Assembly: GCA_947626435.1 (NCBI GenBank)
Contig: CANQSB010000016.1
Span: 1 to 64,000, forward strand
Length of the DNA: 64,000 nucleotides
Direction: 5' to 3'
From: an uncultured Lachnospiraceae bacterium
GTDB taxonomy: Bacteria > Bacillota > Clostridia > Lachnospirales > Lachnospiraceae
Position numbers and translations under genes: made by a program. Each line of letters opens with the position of its first letter. Position 1 is the stretch's first letter. This document shows, piece by piece, positions 25,630 to 34,004 of this stretch. A model generated the notes under the pieces. It was not told the DNA's origin. It ran no database searches and saw only the letters and a program-made list of their open reading frames with translations.

Positions 25630-27345
25630 ATGAAAAGAGATATTATAAAGAAATGCACAGTCGCATTTTTAGTTAGCTTTCTGCTATGCTTTATGCTGTT
25701 GATTTTTGGACCATCCGAAATTTTTTTCGCCAATGTAACGGAGTTTGACTTTGTATATGGTGAGTTCGCAGGTAATATGGCTTTATTTGCATTGGCAGGC
25801 GCTGTTATTTTTACGCTGCTGTTTTCGTTTCTGCCGGACGGGCTGTACAGGACAGCAGTGTCGTTGGTATTTGCAGTGGCAGTCGGCGGATATATGCAGG
25901 TTATGTTCTTAAATAAAAATCTGGATCTGCTTGGTGTAAATCCAGATGGATATAAAGCAGGAACTGGACGCTGTGCTGTTAATCTCATCATCTGGATTGC
26001 TGTCATAGCTTTCGTGCTGGCATTGGCATTTTGGAAAAAGGATATATGGAAGAAGCTCATTGTGTATTTGTCGGCTTTTCTGCTGTGTATTCAGGCAGTA
26101 GCCCTGATATCGCTTACTGTGACGGCAGAGAAGGAAGCGTATTCGTACCCGGGTCCCACGTATCACCTTTCAGGCGAGAAGCAGTATGTGGTTTCGGCGG
26201 ACAAAAATATAATCGTGCTGATACTTGACGGCTTTAGCAACCAGTATATAGATCCGTTGCTCACGGCTTACCCCGGCGCTACGGATTTTCTGCACGACTT
26301 TACCTATTACAGCAATGCGGACTGTACATACTGGGGGACATTTCCTTCGCTTCCCCATATGATGACAGGCAAGGAATACGATATGTCCAAGAAGGTCAAT
26401 GACTGGCTGTGGGATATTTGGAAGGATAAAAATACAAAGGCATTTTACGATGGGCTTTCCGATTTGAACTATGTCACCAATTTATATACTCCCAACAACA
26501 ATATTTTATGCGGACAAAGCTCTGTGGATCTGATGGGGAACAGCGGCATATCAAACGTAGAGAAAACATCGCAAAGCGTAGATGTTTCATACGGGCTTTT
26601 GTATAAAACGTTGACAAAAATGTCGTGTTACCGTATGTTTCCTGAAATTTTGAAAAATTATTTTTATACAAATCATGGAGAATATACTAAAATTGTTGAA
26701 GTAAGGGAAAATAAAATTAACCATCAAAACTATGATTTTTACCAAGATTTGCTTGACAAGGGTCTCACAGCGGATGAAAGTCATAATTACTATATAGTGC
26801 AGCATCTTACAGGCACGCATGACCGTACTACTGATGCCATGGGAAACCATAAGGAAGATGCATCAATAGAGGAAACGGCAAAGGGCTGCATGGTGGTTGT
26901 TGAGAAGTACCTTGAATGTCTGAAAGAGCTCGGCGTATATGATGACGCTGTTATTATAATCACGGCGGATCATGGCAATTTTGACGATTCACAGGTTATT
27001 TTTTATATGAAGGAGGCAGGGGAAAAGCACGATAAATCGCCTGTCAATGCGGCGCCTATTTCGCATAATGAGTTTTTGCCGACTATAGCAGAGGCGGCAG
27101 GAATGGATTACACGGCATACGGTCAGTCAATACATGACTTTAAGGACGGCGAGGAAAGGGCAAGGACTCTGTGGAGGCGTGAGCAGGATAAAAATTATCC
27201 CAAGGTGCTTTATTATACCGGTGACAGTGAGAGCGCCTTTAATGTATATGATGGGTATACTTACACAGGTGGCATAGATGAGCTTTTAGAACAAATAGAA
27301 GCAGGACCAAGCCAAGTTGTCCAAGTGGCTGATTCCATGTATTAA
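25630..27345 (+). CDS. Membrane sulfatase/LtaS-like phospho(no)transferase, paralog 2
   Basis: The 571-residue protein is a tandem duplicate of the preceding one, with the same five N-terminal helices and alignable catalytic domain. Equivalent sites are ILDGFSNQY, Thr237 in WGTFPSLPHMMTG, VQHLTGTHD and TADHGNFDDSQ. Differences cluster in the active-site surroundings (VYFGTY against TYWGTF; HLMGPHL against HLTGTHD), suggesting different donors or acceptors rather than simple dosage. AAGGA lies upstream of the ATG. The small membrane protein gene follows after 33 bases without a terminator, so it probably heads the phosphonate operon. Confidence 0.82.
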   Translation: MKRDIIKKCTVAFLVSFLLCFMLLIFGPSEIFFANVTEFDFVYGEFAGNMALFALAGAVIFTLLFSFLPDGLYRTAVSLVFAVAVGGYMQVMFLNKNLDLLGVNPDGYKAGTGRCAVNLIIWIAVIAFVLALAFWKKDIWKKLIVYLSAFLLCIQAVALISLTVTAEKEAYSYPGPTYHLSGEKQYVVSADKNIIVLILDGFSNQYIDPLLTAYPGATDFLHDFTYYSNADCTYWGTFPSLPHMMTGKEYDMSKKVNDWLWDIWKDKNTKAFYDGLSDLNYVTNLYTPNNNILCGQSSVDLMGNSGISNVEKTSQSVDVSYGLLYKTLTKMSCYRMFPEILKNYFYTNHGEYTKIVEVRENKINHQNYDFYQDLLDKGLTADESHNYYIVQHLTGTHDRTTDAMGNHKEDASIEETAKGCMVVVEKYLECLKELGVYDDAVIIITADHGNFDDSQVIFYMKEAGEKHDKSPVNAAPISHNEFLPTIAEAAGMDYTAYGQSIHDFKDGEERARTLWRREQDKNYPKVLYYTGDSESAFNVYDGYTYTGGIDELLEQIEAGPSQVVQVADSMY

Positions 27346-27378
27346 CAAATTAAAAATTAAAAGTGGAGGTTAGTGTTT

Positions 27379-27633
27379 ATGAAAAAATTAATTGGAAAGG
27401 CATTTTCGTTTTTTTACTTTTTTAACTGTTTTTATGCGCTTTTTACCGTGCCCGTTTACGCTTATATTGATCCGTCAGCAGTGACATACATCATTCAGGG
27501 TGTAGCGGGAGTGCTGATTGCGCTCGGTGCCGGACTTACCATATTCCGCCACAAGATTTTCCAGCTTTTTAAAGGCAGGAAGGCAAATCAGGAGGATGAA
27601 GAAAAAATCGAATTTAAGGACACAGAGGATTAA
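27379..27633 (+). CDS. Small membrane protein with YIDPS motif
   Basis: The 84-residue protein begins with a hydrophobic signal-like helix (AFSFFYFFNCFYALF), then VYAYIDPSAVTYIIQG, a glycine-rich second helix (VAGVLIALGAGLTIF) and a charged acidic tail (EDEEKIEFKDTED). The AYIDPS...IQ element resembles the YIDPG motif that I recall in small partner proteins of surface-polymer clusters. GGAGG is nine bases before ATG 27379; a GTG at 27373 is less likely. It ends five bases before the YidC-like fusion gene and may be a membrane partner of that protein or of the sulfatase-like enzymes. Confidence 0.72.
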   Translation: MKKLIGKAFSFFYFFNCFYALFTVPVYAYIDPSAVTYIIQGVAGVLIALGAGLTIFRHKIFQLFKGRKANQEDEEKIEFKDTED

Positions 27634-27638
27634 AAAGC

Positions 27639-29495
27639 ATGGGCGCTATAATCAACGCGATAGTAGACGGTTTAGTGTGGCTCATAAACGCCTGTTATGC
27701 CGTATGCCATAATTACTGGGTTGCAATTTTTATATTTACTTTTTTGACAAAGGTTATCCTGCTTCCGCTTTCCGTATGGGTGCAGAAAAATTCCATCAAG
27801 ACAGTGCGCATGCAGCCTGAGATGAACCACATAAAGGCGGCATACATGGGCAATCAGGAGATGATTTCCGAGGAGCAGTATAAGCTTTTTAAGCGGGAGA
27901 AGTACAGCCCGTTTGTGGACCTGATACCGTTGTTCGTTCAGCTTGCGTTGCTGATGGGCGTCGTGGAGGCGGTAAAGCGCGGGACGACTTTAAACGCCGT
28001 GCCTATACAAACTATGGGGCTTACGCTGCTTGTGCCTGTGATTGCGGCAGTGTCGGCCTTTTTGATGTGCTATGTGCAGAACAAAATAAATGTATTGCAG
28101 GCGGAGCAGGGCGCGCTTAACCAGTACGGCACTATGATATTTTCCGTAGGTCTCTCCCTGTATCTTGGATTTTTCGTATCAATAGGAGTAGGAATATATT
28201 GGAGCTACAGCAATCTGCTTTCCATACTCCAGCTCGTACTTTTAAACATATGGATAAATCCCAAAAATTATATAGACTATGACGCCCTAGAAAAGAGCAA
28301 AGAGGAGCTAAAGCAGGCGAAACAGTTCATGGCGCCAAAGAAAAAAGAGGACAGGAAAAGCCCATACCGCAAAAAGGAAAAGGAGGACTATAAGCGTTTC
28401 TTTTCATCCGGCAAAAAGCGTGTCGTGTTCTATTCAGAAAAAAACGGCTTTTATAAATATTACAAAAATATAATTGAGGAGATAATCCGCAGGACTAATA
28501 TCGTAGTGCATTACATCACAAGCGATCCGCTTGACGAGGTTTTTTCACTGGAAAGCGAGCAGTTTAAGCCCTATTATATCGGCGAGAACCGCTTGATTGT
28601 GCTGATGATGAAGCTTGAGGCTGACATCTGCGTGATGACCACGCCTGACTTGGAGAATTTTCAGTTAAAGCGTTCATATGTTAAAAAAGATATCGAGTAT
28701 ATCTATGTGCCGCATGACGTAAACAGCTCCAACCTTACCTTCCATAAGGACGCGCTCGACCATTTTGACACGGTATTCACGTCAGGCATCCGCAATAAGC
28801 AGGAGCTGGCGGAACGTGAGGAAAAGTATGGTCTGCCAAAGAAAAATCTTGTAGAATGGGGCTCAAGCGTCATTGATAATATGTCAAGAGCCTATGCAGA
28901 GATGGAAAAAGAGAATAATGGCAAAAAGACCGTTTTGATAGCTCCTTCATGGCAGAAGGACAATATAATGGACTCCTGCATAGAGGGTATTCTGGATAAT
29001 TTAAAGGGCGAAGGCTATAATATCGTCGTGCGCCCTCATCCTCAGTATGTGCGCCATTTTGAGGAACGCATCGACGCGCTTCAGAACAAATATGGTCAGT
29101 ATGGCATTGAGGTACAGAAGGACTTTTCTTCAAACAAGGTAGTTTATACGGCAGACCTGTTGATAACAGACTGGTCAAGCATAGCGTTTGAGTATGCTTT
29201 TTCGACGCTCAAGCCCGTGCTGTTCATCAATACGCCGATGAAGGTAATCAATCCTGACTATAAGGAACTTTCCACGGTGCCTGTAGATTTAGAGCTGCGG
29301 GACAAGGTGGGAATCTCGCTCGAGGAAAATGATATAGGAAAAGTCGGCGAGGCTGTCGGTAAGCTGCTCAATGACTATCAATTCTCGACAGAAGAAATGG
29401 CGAAGCTGAGAGACTTTTATATTTACAATGTAGGAAACAGCGGAAAAGTGGGTGCAAAGTATATTATAGACTGCCTTGTGTCAAAGCATCAATAA
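27639..29495 (+). CDS. YidC/Oxa1-like domain fused to a CDP-glycerol-type glycerophosphotransferase
   Basis: The 618-residue protein has two halves that normally occur separately. Residues 1-220 look like a YidC/Oxa1 insertase: TFLTKVILLPLSVWVQ, MQPEMNHIKAAY, and a later PLFVQLALLMG. Lys38 stands where the groove Arg of SpoIIIJ would be. A charged linker (about 225-260, KKKEDRKSPYRKKEKED) leads to a Glyphos_transf domain: VLIAPSWQKDN near 430, VVRPHPQ near 465, and LLITDWSSIAFEYA near 515. The latter family transfers glycerol- or ribitol-phosphate from CDP donors to teichoic acids. In a phosphonate cluster, the fused protein may anchor transfer of CMP-activated aminoethylphosphonate at the membrane; this is inference. 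Confidence 0.9.
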   Translation: MGAIINAIVDGLVWLINACYAVCHNYWVAIFIFTFLTKVILLPLSVWVQKNSIKTVRMQPEMNHIKAAYMGNQEMISEEQYKLFKREKYSPFVDLIPLFVQLALLMGVVEAVKRGTTLNAVPIQTMGLTLLVPVIAAVSAFLMCYVQNKINVLQAEQGALNQYGTMIFSVGLSLYLGFFVSIGVGIYWSYSNLLSILQLVLLNIWINPKNYIDYDALEKSKEELKQAKQFMAPKKKEDRKSPYRKKEKEDYKRFFSSGKKRVVFYSEKNGFYKYYKNIIEEIIRRTNIVVHYITSDPLDEVFSLESEQFKPYYIGENRLIVLMMKLEADICVMTTPDLENFQLKRSYVKKDIEYIYVPHDVNSSNLTFHKDALDHFDTVFTSGIRNKQELAEREEKYGLPKKNLVEWGSSVIDNMSRAYAEMEKENNGKKTVLIAPSWQKDNIMDSCIEGILDNLKGEGYNIVVRPHPQYVRHFEERIDALQNKYGQYGIEVQKDFSSNKVVYTADLLITDWSSIAFEYAFSTLKPVLFINTPMKVINPDYKELSTVPVDLELRDKVGISLEENDIGKVGEAVGKLLNDYQFSTEEMAKLRDFYIYNVGNSGKVGAKYIIDCLVSKHQ

Positions 29496-29539
29496 ATTTG
29501 TGACAGGAGAGCCGCTTGGACGGCAGAATGGAGATTGTT

Positions 29540-30664
29540 ATGGTAAAGAGAAACGTACTGTTAAATCCGGGACCTGCGACAACCACAGATACGGTAAAGA
29601 TGGCGCAGGTTGTGCCTGATATCTGTCCGAGGGAAAAGGAATTTGTGGCAGTCATGCGCGAGGTAGAGGACGGACTGCTTCGGATTGTGCATGCGGATTC
29701 CGCGGTGTACGCGGCGGTTCTGTTTTGCGGCTCAGGCACTATAAATATGGATATCTGCCTCAATTCGCTGCTGCCAAAGGACAAAAAAATCCTGATACTC
29801 AACAATGGCGCATACAGCAGCAGGGCTGTTGAGATATGCGAATATTACGGACTTGCGCATATAAACCAGAAGTTTTTGCTCAACCAGCCTATGGATTTGG
29901 CGGCAGTAGAGAAGACCTTACAGGAAAATCCTGATATCGCTCTCGTCTACACTACACACAATGAAACAGGTACAGGACTTTTAAATCCCATTCGCGAGAT
30001 AGGTGCAATAGTGCACAGGCACAACGCCGTGTTTGCGGTGGACACGACATCTACCTATGCCATGCGCCCCATAGATATGCAAAAGGACAACATTGACTTC
30101 TGCATGGCGTCGGCGCAAAAGGGAATAATGGCGATGACGGGTCTTTCCTTTATAATAGGAAATAAAGCTGTAATAGAGGCATCAGCAGAGTACCCCAAGC
30201 GTTCATATTACTGTAATCTTTATATGCAGTATGAATACGCCAAGGAGCATGGCGAGATGCACTTTACCCCGCCGGTACAGGTGATTTATGCGACAAGGCA
30301 GGCTTTGAAGGAATATTTTGCGGAGGGAGAAACGGCAAAATGGGAAAGGCATCTGGCAGTCTTTGACGCTATTTATGACGGACTGGCAAGGTTGGGTTTT
30401 CGCACATATATCCCTAAGGAATATTCGTCAGGGCTTGTTGCGGCGGCGCTTTATCCTGATGATGAAAACTGGGATTTTGTTAAAATTCACGACTATTGCT
30501 ATGAGAGAGGCTTTACGATATATCCCGGCAAGGTTGAAAAAATGGGAATGTTCCGCCTGTGCGCACTTGGCGCGATAACGGCAAAGGACATTGAGGACTT
30601 CTTTGCGGTTTTTGAGGAAGCGTTAAAAAAATATAATGTTGCAACGCCTGTAAAATATAATTAG
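29540..30664 (+). CDS. phnW: 2-Aminoethylphosphonate--pyruvate transaminase
   Basis: The 374-residue PLP enzyme starts KRNVLLNPGPATTT, the hallmark of PhnW-type class V aminotransferases. GSGTINMD near residue 75 and the cofactor Lys in SAQKGIMAM near 200 are present. In biosynthetic clusters it runs in reverse, aminating phosphonoacetaldehyde to 2-aminoethylphosphonate. ATG 29540 matches the family N-terminus and has GGAG upstream; a TTG at 29516 with AGGAG is an alternative adding eight residues. It lies 44 bases after the YidC-like fusion and before PEP mutase, which supports the biosynthetic role. Confidence 0.9.
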   Translation: MVKRNVLLNPGPATTTDTVKMAQVVPDICPREKEFVAVMREVEDGLLRIVHADSAVYAAVLFCGSGTINMDICLNSLLPKDKKILILNNGAYSSRAVEICEYYGLAHINQKFLLNQPMDLAAVEKTLQENPDIALVYTTHNETGTGLLNPIREIGAIVHRHNAVFAVDTTSTYAMRPIDMQKDNIDFCMASAQKGIMAMTGLSFIIGNKAVIEASAEYPKRSYYCNLYMQYEYAKEHGEMHFTPPVQVIYATRQALKEYFAEGETAKWERHLAVFDAIYDGLARLGFRTYIPKEYSSGLVAAALYPDDENWDFVKIHDYCYERGFTIYPGKVEKMGMFRLCALGAITAKDIEDFFAVFEEALKKYNVATPVKYN

Positions 30665-30739
30665 ATAATGAGTATTAGTGTTTTCACACGGCAGATTTTT
30701 CATTGTCCTGTTGTGTAAACGCTGGGAATGGAGGTTAAT

Positions 30740-32035
30740 ATGAGAAAAATATACACCTGCTTTTGCACAGATGTGATTCACGAGGGACATTTGAATATTT
30801 TAAATGAGGCAAAGAAATACGGACAGGTCATAGTAGGCGTGCTTGCCGACGAGGCAATGGTGCGCTACAACCGTTTCCCGACAATTTCCCTCGATGAGCG
30901 CATAGACATCATAAAAGCGACAGGACTTGCGGACAAAGTTATGATACAGCATGACATCATGTATGACGCTGTTTTGACAGAATTAAAGCCCGACTATGTG
31001 ATTCACGGCGATAACTGGCAAAACGGACCAGAGAGCGCAATCAGGGAAAACGTATTAAACAACCTCAAAAAATACGGCGGGCAGCTCATAGAAGTGCCAT
31101 ATACATACAACGACAAGGTAAAGAAGATTGACGACCGCATGAAGGAAAAGCTTGCAATGCCTGAATTTAGGCGCAAGCGCCTGCGTCAACTCATCAAGCT
31201 CTGCCCGATAGTCAAGACACTCGAGGTACATTCAGGCTTGACAGGCTTAATTGCCGAAAAAACCATCGTTGAAAACAACGGCGAACTCGACCAGTTTGAT
31301 GCAATGTGGATTTCAAGCCTGTGCGACTCGACCGCAAAGGGAAAGCCCGACATAGAGCTCGTCGATATGTCCTCACGAATCCGCACTATCGATGACGTAA
31401 TGGACGTGACAACCAAGCCCATTATCCTCGACGGTGACACAGGCGGTCTGGTGGAGCATTTTGTATACAACGTGCGCACACTAGAGCGCATGGGCGTATC
31501 AGCGGTAATAATAGAGGACAAGACAGGACTCAAAAAGAACTCCCTGTTTGGCACAGAGGTAGAGCAGACACAGGACACAATAGAAAACTTCTGTGCAAAG
31601 ATAAAGGCAGGCAAACAGGCACTACGCACAGACGACTTTATGATCATCGCCCGCATAGAGAGCCTAATCTTGGAAAAACCCATGGACGAGGCGCTCGAGC
31701 GCGCATTCGCTTATGTAAAGGCAGGCGCCGACGGCATCATGATACACTCACGCAAAAAACAACCCGACGAAATTTTAGAGTTCTGCCGCTTATTCAGGGA
31801 AAAAAATAAATCCACCCCCATCGTAGTAGTACCAACCTCCTTCAACAGCATCACAGAGGAAGAGCTTGCCAAGGCAGGAGTAAACATAGTAATCTACGCC
31901 AACCAGCTCACAAGAAGCGCCTTCCCCGCAATGCAGGAAACAGCGGTAGAAATCCTGAAAAACCACAGGGCTCTGGAGGTAGATTCAAAATTAATGCCCT
32001 TCAAAGACATAATTCGCTTAATAGATGAATTATAA
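30740..32035 (+). CDS. Phosphoenolpyruvate mutase with N-terminal cytidylyltransferase-like domain
   Basis: The 431-residue protein has an N-terminal nucleotidyltransferase-like domain (1-130) with the HxGH element in DVIHEGHLNIL. The late motif usually written RTxGISTT is missing, with VPYTYNDK at the equivalent place. The C-terminal domain (140-431) is PEP mutase of the isocitrate-lyase superfamily: LDGDTGG near 235 binds Mg, and EDKTGLKKNSLFG near 265 is the diagnostic EDKxxxKxNS motif. It converts PEP to phosphonopyruvate, making the C-P bond. GGAGG upstream supports ATG 30740. It is the committed enzyme of the cluster. Confidence 0.95.
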   Translation: MRKIYTCFCTDVIHEGHLNILNEAKKYGQVIVGVLADEAMVRYNRFPTISLDERIDIIKATGLADKVMIQHDIMYDAVLTELKPDYVIHGDNWQNGPESAIRENVLNNLKKYGGQLIEVPYTYNDKVKKIDDRMKEKLAMPEFRRKRLRQLIKLCPIVKTLEVHSGLTGLIAEKTIVENNGELDQFDAMWISSLCDSTAKGKPDIELVDMSSRIRTIDDVMDVTTKPIILDGDTGGLVEHFVYNVRTLERMGVSAVIIEDKTGLKKNSLFGTEVEQTQDTIENFCAKIKAGKQALRTDDFMIIARIESLILEKPMDEALERAFAYVKAGADGIMIHSRKKQPDEILEFCRLFREKNKSTPIVVVPTSFNSITEEELAKAGVNIVIYANQLTRSAFPAMQETAVEILKNHRALEVDSKLMPFKDIIRLIDEL

Positions 32036-32117
32036 GTAGTTTTTTAGAAGTTCACAACCTAAAAAATTATATAATAATCGTCCCTACAAGCTTAACAAAA
32101 GTTTTCACGGAGGCAAC

Positions 32118-32810
32118 ATGAACGAAACAGCAATCCTAATGGCAGCGGGACTAGGCACAAGAATGCGCCCGCTGACCGAAAAAATGCCCAAACCCCTGAT
32201 AAAGGTATTCGGCAAACCCATGATAGAAACAGTAATCGAAGGACTTATCTCAAGGCCAGTCGATGAAATATACGTAGTGACAGGATATTTAGGAAACCAA
32301 TTTGACTACCTTCAGCACAAATATCCCATGGTAAAGCTGGTTAATAATAAGGATTACAGGGAGAAAAACAATATTTCATCCATATATGCAGCCAGAGAAG
32401 TCTTGGCAAAAGGTAACTGTTTTATCTGTGAGTCGGATTTATATGTCGCCGACGCATCAATTTTCCGAAAACCACTTCCCCGGTCATGCTACTATGGCAG
32501 AATGCAGGCAGGCTATTCAGACGACTGGGTTTTCGACATTCAGAACGGCAGAATTACGCGTGTGGGAAAAGGCGGCACAGACACCTATAATATGGTAGGC
32601 ATAGCATATTTTAAACAAAAGGAAGCTCTCTGCCTTAAAGAACAGATTGAAAAAGCATATGATAAGGAAGAAAACAGCCAGCTTTTCTGGGATGACATAG
32701 TGAATCAAAATCTGGATAAGCTGGATTTAACAATAGAACCCGTAAATGATGGACAGCTAGTTGAGATTGATACAGTAGAGGAGCTGAAAAAAATTAATGA
32801 AAGCAGATAA
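32118..32810 (+). CDS. Nucleotidyltransferase, probable CTP:phosphonate (PntC-like) or LicC-like enzyme
   Basis: The 230-residue protein starts ILMAAGLGTRMRPLTEKMPKPL, the pyrophosphorylase signature loop, and carries an Asp in CESDLYV near residue 105 plus a late VEIDTVEEL. Size and motifs match LicC-type cytidylyltransferases. PntC enzymes, known for making CMP-2-aminoethylphosphonate, are of this class, and the gene sits between PEP mutase and phosphonopyruvate decarboxylase. Its end overlaps the decarboxylase gene by 14 bases. I infer that it activates aminoethylphosphonate with CTP; phosphocholine or sugar substrates are not excluded. Confidence 0.85.
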   Translation: MNETAILMAAGLGTRMRPLTEKMPKPLIKVFGKPMIETVIEGLISRPVDEIYVVTGYLGNQFDYLQHKYPMVKLVNNKDYREKNNISSIYAAREVLAKGNCFICESDLYVADASIFRKPLPRSCYYGRMQAGYSDDWVFDIQNGRITRVGKGGTDTYNMVGIAYFKQKEALCLKEQIEKAYDKEENSQLFWDDIVNQNLDKLDLTIEPVNDGQLVEIDTVEELKKINESR

Positions 32811-33924
32811 ACTGTTAAACCAAATAGAAAATATAGGAATAAAAGTAATCGCAGGCGTACCCGACTCTACCCTAAAGCAGTTCTGCGACGGGCTGCAGAC
32901 GCACAAGGGCGGATTAAAGCATTACGTGACAGCAAACGAAGGCGCAGCAGTAGGCTTGGCAGTAGGCGCATTTTTAGCCTCAGGCAGTCCCGCATGCATA
33001 TACATGCAAAATTCAGGCATAGGCAACATAGTAAACCCGCTTGCCTCACTTGCAAATGACGACGTCTATGGCATACCAATGCTGTTTATCGTAGGCTGGC
33101 GCGGCGAGCCAGGCGTTAAAGACGAACCACAGCACGTTTTTCAAGGCAAAATCACCTGCAAGCTGTTTGACACGCTCGACGTGCCTTATTCTGTTGCAGA
33201 TAAGGACACAACAGATGAACAGTGGCAGGAAATATTAACCCGCGCCAAGACATATCTTGACAAAAACTTACAGTTTGCCATTATCGTAAAGAAAGGCACA
33301 TTTGAGCCGGACAAAGAATTTGTATGGAAGAATGGCAATACACTTAATCGCGAGACAGTTTTAGGAAAGCTGTTGCAGATAATACCGCGCGAGGCATACA
33401 TCATATCAACCACAGGCAAAATATCACGCGAGCTGTACGAACAGAGCAATGCCCAGTTTGGCAACCACGACAATATCTTTATGACAGTAGGCGGCATGGG
33501 ACACGCTTCAATGATTGCCTTCGGCGTAGCGCAGGAGAAAAAGGACAAGACAATAGTGTGCATTGACGGCGACGGGGCAGCCCTTATGCATATGGGCGCG
33601 CTGCCGTTTATCGCGTCACAGGCGCCTGAAAACTTCCGCCATATAGTGATTAACAATCAAGCCCACGAATCAGTAGGCGCTATGCCTACAGGCTGCCAGG
33701 AAACAAGCTTTGCAGAAGTGGCAAAGGCGGCAGGCTACGCATACACAGAGAGGATTACAGATGAGGAAGGCTTAAAGCAGCTTGAAAATAAGCTTGCCGG
33801 CATAAAAGGACCTGCCCTCTATGAAATCATGGTTTCACTCGACTCGCGCAAAGACTTAGGCAGACCAAAAGAGACCGCAAAAGAAAACCGTGACGCGTTT
33901 ATGAAAAAACTTTGTGATCGTTAA
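32797..33924 (+). CDS. Phosphonopyruvate decarboxylase
   Basis: The 375-residue ThDP enzyme begins with a pyrimidine-binding domain containing VIAGVPDSTLKQF and the conserved Glu in TANEGAAVG near residue 49. It ends with a cofactor-diphosphate domain: GDGAALMHMGALPF near 252 and VINNQAHESVG. It decarboxylates phosphonopyruvate to phosphonoacetaldehyde, pulling the unfavourable mutase reaction forward. It starts inside the nucleotidyltransferase gene, which implies coupled translation. The length is normal for the Ppd/AepY family. It completes the 2-aminoethylphosphonate pathway with its neighbours. Confidence 0.95.
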   Translation: MKADKLLNQIENIGIKVIAGVPDSTLKQFCDGLQTHKGGLKHYVTANEGAAVGLAVGAFLASGSPACIYMQNSGIGNIVNPLASLANDDVYGIPMLFIVGWRGEPGVKDEPQHVFQGKITCKLFDTLDVPYSVADKDTTDEQWQEILTRAKTYLDKNLQFAIIVKKGTFEPDKEFVWKNGNTLNRETVLGKLLQIIPREAYIISTTGKISRELYEQSNAQFGNHDNIFMTVGGMGHASMIAFGVAQEKKDKTIVCIDGDGAALMHMGALPFIASQAPENFRHIVINNQAHESVGAMPTGCQETSFAEVAKAAGYAYTERITDEEGLKQLENKLAGIKGPALYEIMVSLDSRKDLGRPKETAKENRDAFMKKLCDR

Positions 33925-34004
33925 CCATTCTGCATAGAAGAAAGTGCATAAGTAATAATATCCTTCAATAAACATATACTGATAAAAAACAAGGTTTACA
34001 GCAT

